A stretch of 64,000 nucleotides of DNA from Ctenosaura bakeri. Lineage: Eukaryota; Chordata; Lepidosauria; Squamata; Iguanidae. Where the stretch lies: positions 434,001-498,000 of the forward strand of contig CAOLHI010000155.1 in NCBI GenBank assembly GCA_948474755.1, read 5' to 3'. Below the pieces are notes generated by a model. The model was given only the letters and a program-made list of their open reading frames with translations. It did not search any database and was not told the origin of the DNA. Of this stretch, positions 57,917-64,000 are shown in pieces. Position numbers and translations under genes: made by a program. Each line of letters opens with the position of its first letter. The first letter of the stretch is position 1.

Positions 57917-59626
57917 GATTTCATTCCAAAATTGGAGGATCTTAGGACAATGTTCCAAGGACCCTTTTAAAGGGCTTCTTTTCCCTACAACATCTCCAGC
58001 ATCTATCAGACATGGTTTTATTAATATGAAGCAGTTTAACAGTTTGACCATATAAAGAGCTCACCTGTGTGCAGATTTTATAACATTTTCCTTCTCTAAG
58101 GAACCTTAGACAGGTTCTGTCTCTCTAAGGAGACAGAACCCTTACATTTACTTATCAGATGTGAGGAAGAGGGCACTGGCTGCAGGGAACTCAGTTTCCT
58201 AGCTGAGAAAGAGCCCATTCTATGTGAGCATCTATTGAAGTTAAAGTCAAAATAATGCTTCTTACAGTGCTTAAAAAAGTATTTTCTGCCCTTTCCCAGG
58301 GTCTAGGGTTCTGGTGGCCAATTTGCTGTTAGGAGCTCAACTGCCAGAGGCTCAAATAGGTTTTGAGAAGATAAAAAATGGAAGGGGTAGCAATACAATC
58401 AAGCAATCTCCAAAATTAAGCCAAAATACTTTTGAAGACTTTTGTCTTCCCTCCCATCTTGAATTTATAACTATCTCACAGACTCAGTGTTTGTGTGCAC
58501 ATGAACTTGCAAACTACCTTTGAGCATTGTGGAAATGGTCACAAACGGTAATGTACCTGAAGGGCCGTGAGCACTTTTTCAAACCTTTCAATACCAAGCA
58601 AGTTAGAAGTACAACAAAAACATCCAAGGTCACAGGTTGGTATTGTGTGATACCTGCATGTGCAAACACAGCACTGAAAGGACTGATTTACCTGGTCTGA
58701 TTATTTCTGCTTGGCCTCAAGCTTGCTTGCTTTCTCTCCTTGCCTTAACTTTCAAAGTCTGACACAGAAGGAAGGTCTGTTAAGATCTAAAGCTGACACA
58801 CTCTCATCAAAAGGAGCTGGTCGAACAAAAGAGATCATCCTTCACACTTCTCTGAGCTTCAGACATTTCTGTAGCAGAATCTGAATAAATTTCAACAGTC
58901 TAGTGTAATTTTTTTTTTCTACATCCCTTGTGAGTGATACATCAAGAGAGTGAAGAAGACTTCTACAGACACTGTGAGAAACAGGGGGGTTCATGTTGAT
59001 TTAACAACCAGTTCTTTAAGGAGTAGGGGAAAACATAAGTCACTTGCACCAAGTCTCCACGTGGAGGGGGGCACTTCAATAATAGCACTTCTGCATTGTT
59101 GCCATTCATTTCTCTCAGAATTCCAGTAGCATGATCTCTTAAATGCAATGCAAAATGAGATAGCAGTTAGCAATCTGAAACCAATATACTGTCTCTGGCC
59201 TTGTGTACTGATGATCCATCAGATGATGTGGACTCAAATCAGTTAATCAACCTTTGAGTATTAAGCTCAAAAATAACTATGACATTGTGGGGTCCCCCCA
59301 CATTTGGGGAATGGATACCATACAGATATACCTCAGTTAATAAAGCATCTGGAAAAGAAACTCCTTTTCACAAACTTTTTTTTAGTGCGCCACTTCCTCT
59401 TTTTGTCATCTTCTGTCTAGCTGGATTTTTGAAGCAACATTAGCATTGCAACATCAGCATTGCATTGGGAGGATGATTGAGGAAGGCTGGAGAAACACAG
59501 TCTGCTGGTATCAGGTTGCAGAAACAAGTATGTGAAAAGAGTAGGATTCCAGTCTAGCTGATTCTACTATCGCCAGGTGCGCCTGACTAAAACGAGCAGT
59601 AGCTTTCTTGAGAGTCTCTTAGCATG
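57917..59626. other. Non-coding DNA; one short perfect hairpin
   Basis: No gene recognised. At 58113-58140 GGTTCTGTCTC pairs perfectly with GAGACAGAACC around TCTAAG. Nothing else was assigned. Confidence 0.4.
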
Positions 59627-59628
59627 TA

Positions 59629-60095
59629 CAGTCAGTCCTTCACATTTGCTAGAGTTAGGGGTGCAGGACCCCTGCAAAAGTGGAAAAATGCAAATATCAA
59701 AATGTGTGTGTCTGTGGGAAGGGGCCCAGGGCACAGTGGGGACACCCATAGTCCAAACCAGCTCAGGGAAAGGAGAAGGAAATGGAGTGAGTGGGCATGG
59801 TGGCCCTATAATTCTTCTTTCTCACTCTTCTCCTTCCTGGGATGGGAAGACAATAGGAGAGGGTTTGTGGTTATGAGAAATTGGGTTGTGAGCCATCCTT
59901 AGCTGTCCAGGCAGCGCTGGTGGAAGAAGAAGAGGACAAGGGGTGGTTTTTAAAGGGCTACATGGCCTTATCGGAACCTCTGAGTCGGAAGTTCTCTTGG
60001 AGAAGAAGTGCCTGAAGTGTGGAGGCAGAGGTTGAAGAATCTTGCAAATAATCAAATTTATGAATGTCCAACCTGCAAATGTTGAGGAATGCTTG
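59629..60095 (+). mobile_element. Tigger/pogo-like MITE, 467 bp
   Basis: Left end CAGTCAGTCCTTCACATTTG and right end CAAATGTTGAGGAATGCTTG are inverted, with TA on both sides (59627-59628, 60096-60097). The first 60 bases (AGAGTTAGGGGTGCAGGACC) match the copies at 25.2 and 61.0 kb. The centre differs, carrying unrelated sequence. Non-coding. Confidence 0.82.
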
Positions 60096-60099
60096 TATC

Positions 60100-60840
60100 T
60101 GAGAGAAGCAAAACAGAGAGAAAAGGGAAAACCAAATAAAAAACTACCCTCAACATGTCCAAAAACATAGATCTGTATATTTTCCCACCAAAACAGAAAT
60201 CATAAGAAACATGGAAGCTGGGGGGGGAATGCATCCCTGGATGCATTTTGGAAGAAGCTTTCAGGTGGTCTCTAGAAGGTCCAAAATGTTTCTGTTTACT
60301 TATGGAAGGTTTAATTGACCTATTTCTTTTATTTCACATGTGCATATTTTTAGTTTTGATTAAAATATTTATCCAAAACATGTTGAACTGCTCTCCTTTT
60401 TTTGTGGTGCAGAAACCTATTCCTATTCTTTTCACATCATTTCTACCTCAGGTTCCTGTTAAAGAAGTCACATCCAGGAACACATCTACTTCATTGAGGT
60501 ATACTTGTACTGGGCTAAGTAAGATAACCAGGAATGTATAGATGACCTAGCAGTGAGGATAACTGAGCAAGGGGACCACATAACATGACTGAATGCTCCT
60601 TAATGTGAAAAAGCGGCAAGTGCTACATGTATCAAATGTGGGGAAAAATCCTACAAGCAGCAGAGGTTTACTGGAGATATTTCCCAGGTAGGTATCTATG
60701 AGGTATGGCTAACATGGATTCCAAAAAAAACTTTGTTGAAGAAGCAAAATTGACAATGATATAAAACAATAGCATTTTCACTAAAGTTCATACAAATGCT
60801 TTTGTAATAATGTACATTTTATTATACTTTAATTCTTGCT
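60100..60840. other. Non-coding DNA, nothing recognised
   Basis: No assigned element. Confidence 0.4.
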
Positions 60841-60842
60841 GA

Positions 60843-60945
60843 ATGTTCAAAGCATTCACATGTATTATCTCAGTAAACTTTGCAATAACTCTGCAGGTGG
60901 GCAAGTTCTACAAATGGGACTAAGACATTAAGGGAAAAACATTTT
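60843..60945 (-). mobile_element. MIR-like SINE fragment (3' part)
   Basis: Antisense text AAGCATTCACATGTATTATC, TCAGTAAACTTTGCAATAAC, TCTGCAGGTGGGCAAG and ACAAATGGGACTAAGACATT parallels the MIR 3' region (CTTTACATGTATTAACTCAT ... CCATTTTACAGATGAGG). Ancient and diverged. Confidence 0.65.
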
Positions 60946-60956
60946 CCCTGCAAATA

Positions 60957-61309
60957 CAATCATCTCTCCACATTTGCTAGAGTTAGGGGCACAGGACCCC
61001 CGTGAAAGTGGAAAAACTGTGAATAACTCTAGGCCCACACAAAAACAGTATGATCACCATATTCAACCTACCATGGATTCCTTTGAGGCATAAGGGTTCC
61101 TTCACAAGGCAGATGTAGCTGGTGCCACCTCCACTGCTGCCTCACACCACTTTTAACAGGGATTTACAAGCCTCATTTGCAGTTTCTTGGTCTCATGAGG
61201 CTTGCAGTCCCTATTAAAAATGGCACAGGGAGGCAGCAGAAGTGACAGACAATAATCCATTAATAATCAAATCCTCAAAAATGAAACCACAAATGTGGAA
61301 GGTTGACTA
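60957..61309 (+). mobile_element. Tigger/pogo-like MITE, 353 bp
   Basis: Left end CAATCATCTCTCCACATTTG and right end CAAATGTGGAAGGTTGACTA, with TA on both sides. The body has GCACAGGACCCCCGTGAAAG, GGATTCCTTTGAGGCATAAG and an inner near-inverted pair around AATGAGGCTTGTAAATCCCT. It matches the 25.2-kb copy in reverse orientation and lacks the L1-like insert found there. Confidence 0.88.
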
Positions 61310-61311
61310 TA

Positions 61312-61822
61312 AACCCAGATTATTTTGAGAGCAAAGTCTTTGTAATCAGGCTTAAGCAATTAAGCCCATCTATACCACCCAGTGACCAATCACAAAACAA
61401 TGTATGCCATATGTAATATATGTGAGAGAAAGCATGTGCTGAGACAAACAGATACATTTCATAACTTGAATATATATCCTCTTTTTGGGATGCTGAGAGT
61501 TTTTCTATGGCCACCCAGTGCAATTCTGGCTGAGATGAGAATTTAATTAGTGCTATCACAGCTCTGTGTTTCTGTCAAAACACAGTTTTTAGCTCCTGAA
61601 GGAGAAAAAAGAAAGTAACATGACAAATAAGAAGATTTAGTAGAAGTCACAGATTGAAGAGATTAAAGAAGACCTCCTTGGCCTACACATGAATTGCATG
61701 TTGTATTTTATTTTATTTTTGTTCTGCCTGGACCTTTCACTTCTCCTCCAGGACTTCTGTATATGATCATTTATCTCTTTCCAATCCCATTCCAAAAGAC
61801 ACCACCTTCTTTGCTTATCTTT
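61312..61822. other. Non-coding DNA, nothing recognised
   Basis: No assigned element. Confidence 0.4.
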
Positions 61823-61824
61823 TA

Positions 61825-62045
61825 TGTCCCAAAGCTTGAAAGGAATTTACATACATCAGCTCATTAACCTCGACCAAACTCAGAGGAAGCTAAACATTAT
61901 CCCTGTTATTATACATGTATAAAGCAAAGTAGAAAGATTAAGGTACATACCCAGGAGAATACAGGGCATCAGCAAGGCTGCCAAGATTAGAGTTTGCATG
62001 TCTGGCTTCCAGTTCTCAGCTCACACTGTATCTCCATTGCTCTGT
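61825..62045 (-). mobile_element. MIR-like SINE, long diverged copy
   Basis: Antisense text TTTACATACATCAGCTCATT, AACTCAGAGGAAGCTAAACA, TTATCCCTGTTATTATACAT, AAGATTAAGGTACATACCCA and GAGTTTGCATGTCTGGCTTC follows MIR from its 3' region through the core towards the tRNA-like head. Confidence 0.68.
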
Positions 62046-62049
62046 GGTC

Positions 62050-63235
62050 TATTTGCTCTACTGGACTGGAAAGAGTTTTCATTCTATGAACACTGCTCTA
62101 TTTGTGTTCTACATGTCCGCTGCTTTTGAAACTGGGGAGAGATGGATTAAAAAGCAGTTTAAAATTTCTCCAGGAGATTAAGGGGGGGGGAAGCATCCCT
62201 ATTTTGCTGACACTTCACAGCTGTTAGAATAATCTATTACTTTCTCTTCCACACTCTCACTTTTCTTTACTCCTTTCTTTACCCTGGTGGCTAGCTGAGG
62301 TCAGCTCAGAGGACAATAAATTATTTTGGGAGTATCATCACAAACGAAAATGTTTGATTGGCCTGCTTAAATCAGGGTACTCATTATAACTATCATAGAT
62401 AAAAACTGAGATATGTGTGGTCTAGCAACATCAGGGTGTCATCAAGATTGCAAAACAGGATATGCTTTCTTCATTCAATGGCCATCATCATGTTAGTGGT
62501 ATACATGAATGAATGTCCCTTTTGGGGGCACAGAGGGCTATTCTCTTGTCCTTGTGCTCCAACCAAAAACTTCTCACTTCCCAACAGCTGCCTTGAGCCT
62601 GAGAGAGGTTGCTCCTCTTCCTTGCAATGGCAGTGGAATATGGAGAAAGGAGCTCTCACTGGTTCCTAGAGCCCAAGCATGATGGAACTGGTATCAGTCA
62701 CCTTCCGCTGCCTCCCTTCCCCGCTGGTAAATAGCAGCAGCAAGGGCCCCTCCCAGAATCAAGGGCTCTCTGCTTCATAAGGCAGAGGGATGATGTTGAA
62801 CTGAATGCATAGAGCTATACCTGTATGTAAGATGTCAGCTGTTACATCACAGCATTTGAATTGGGAGGGCAAGGGTGCTCTGATCACAAGAAAGCAGAGG
62901 AGGCAAACCTATATGGGTGCAAGGTCTTCCCAAGGCTATTTTTGAGGCACTGGTCCCCTTAGGACTCCCTTGGGTGCCCTTGTTCTGCCCCTCAGAGCCT
63001 ACAGGAGCAGAAATTCACATTTTAAACAGGGTGCTGGCTTGTCCTGGTGTGTGTTTATCTGTGTGTAACCATTTTTCAAAACCAGAACTAGATTTCCAGT
63101 CAATTCCAGGGGTGTTGCAGGGCATGTTTAGCAGTCTGTATGTCTCTCAGAGAGTAGAGAGATAAAATGGTCCCTGGATTCACCATAGTTGCCCACCCCT
63201 GCATAATATCAATAGTAACCTTTTACATTTTATTT
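62050..63235. other. Non-coding DNA, possible fragment of repeat R
   Basis: Near 62412-62445 GTGTGGTCTAGCAACATCAG followed by GGTGTCATCAAGAT resembles the CCAAGCAACATCAG block of repeat R. Nothing else recognised. Confidence 0.35.
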
Positions 63236-63239
63236 TTCC

Positions 63240-63605
63240 CTCAGGTACTGTAAAAGGGCTGACAGGATGATACAGAAATGACCAGACTTCAAGTTGGCAA
63301 CATATACCTGTCCACAGTTCACTATGACAACCAGCACACATGGGACCAGGCAACATCATAGAGTAGTCAATATGACAAATGTTATTGATGAAGAAGAAAA
63401 GACAAGCTACGAGACACTGCAGCAGTTTACTTTTGCCTGAGCCTACTGGGAAAGCCAAGATTTTGCCCCTTATCTCCCTCATCCCCTGCTAGGTTAACTG
63501 AGAGCAAACTACTACTTTTGCACTTGAATTCATTTTGGAGCAATGGAAGTACGCTGAGGACAAAATGATTGCCTTCTTCCTAGCCTTCAATGTTAATGCA
63601 CCTCC
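63240..63605 (+). repeat. Unassigned interspersed repeat 'R', copy B
   Basis: ACCAGGCAACATCATAGAGT, AGTCAATATGACAAATGTTA, TTGATGAAGAAGAAAAG, CTGCAGCAGTTTACTTTTGC, GTTAACTGAGAGCAAACTAC, TTTTGCACTTGAATTCATTT and GCTGAGGACAAAATGATT align in order with copy A. It ends just before the LTR starting at 63611. Confidence 0.65.
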
Positions 63606-63610
63606 CACTT

Positions 63611-64000
63611 TGAGGGGTGCACTATTTTTCATAAATTAGACATATTTATGACCAAAAACATGTTTGGAGAAGTGCTCACTGTACACATGTAGCCAGGTCA
63701 GGATGATGTCAGTGTGGCCAGATCATAAGTTCAAAGAGCATTAGACCAGAAAGCCCAGTGCTGATGGGCGTGGGATGATCCTTTCAAAAGGCTGTAAGAC
63801 ACAAACACTCCCAGAAACAATAGAAGGCAAAATTGTCCAGGTGAAGCAGTAAAGCACCCCTGCTGTGAGTGTATCCTGCAGAGATCTTACCTATTTACTT
63901 TACCCAACAAAGACATTAAGAGATTGTCAGGATGCCCATCTATGTTTTGTTAAGATTATCAGCCAATTCCCGACTCCATTGCCAGAGCTATGGGAAAGCA
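63611..64000 (+). mobile_element. LTR, second copy of the 15.4-kb family, cut by window end
   Basis: Starts TGAGGGGTGCACTATTTTTC and aligns with 15418 onward: ACATATTTATG, AGGTCAGGATGA, CAGATCATAAGTTCAAAGAG, ATCCTTTCAAAAGGCTGTAA, GTCCAGGTGAAGCAGT, GACATTAAGAGATTGTCAGG. The shared TG start defines the LTR 5' end. The TATA-like and poly(A) signals expected further on lie outside the window. Confidence 0.75.

Overview
This window looks like non-coding nuclear DNA of a squamate reptile (lizard or snake). The evidence is its mix of interspersed repeats: five tRNA-headed SINEs whose tails end in the Bov-B-like ACTTGAAGGCACACAAC motif (the Sauria SINE pattern), two 5S-rRNA-headed SINEs with the same kind of tail, tRNA-Ala-headed SINEs, old MIR-like SINEs, remnants of L2-like, CR1-like and Penelope-like retrotransposons, several solo LTRs, and two families of non-autonomous DNA transposons. 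All identifications come from reading the sequence and recalling family hallmarks; no database was searched.

I recognise no host gene, exon, tRNA gene or rRNA gene. Open frames are short (longest about 146 codons), and most of the longer ones lie inside repeats or microsatellites. The window is best read as intergenic DNA or a large intron in which repeats have accumulated and inserted into one another.

Layout. 0-10 kb: CR1 fragment, a palindromic MITE at 3.2 kb, Sauria SINEs at 8.2 and 9.7 kb flanking an L2-like 3' end. 10-20 kb: MITEs at 10.2 and 12.2 kb, a microsatellite cluster at 11 kb, a solo LTR at 15.4-16.2 kb, a 5S SINE at 17.4 kb, AAT/ATC repeats at 18.4 kb, and a Sauria SINE with a duplicated head at 19.2 kb. 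20-30 kb: a Tigger-like MITE split by an L1-like insertion (25.2-25.8 kb), a solo LTR with a 4-bp target duplication (26.1-27.0 kb), and a MITE inserted into a SINE (28.8 kb). 30-40 kb: MITEs at 32.2 and 34.8 kb, the 3' end of a LINE at 36.0-36.6 kb, and a pyrimidine-rich L2-like remnant ending near 40.3 kb. 40-50 kb: Penelope-like reverse transcriptase remnant (43.9-44.8 kb), solo LTR (46.1-47.0 kb), minisatellite (48.6 kb), GC-rich MITE (49.8-50.2 kb). 50-64 kb: CR1-like fragment, a second copy of the 26-kb LTR, a full 5S SINE, two Tigger-like MITEs, MIR-like fragments, and the start of a second copy of the 15-kb LTR cut off by the window edge.

The most informative signal is a set of seven elements of 180-449 bp with terminal inverted repeats of the form GGCCATTTCCGCAC. 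Each is flanked by an exact 3-bp direct repeat (TCA, TAG, ATA, TAA, TGT, AAT, TAT), which points to one transposase recognising different cargo sequences, most like the PIF/Harbinger superfamily. A second signal is a roughly 400-bp interspersed repeat, present four times here, that I cannot assign to a known family.
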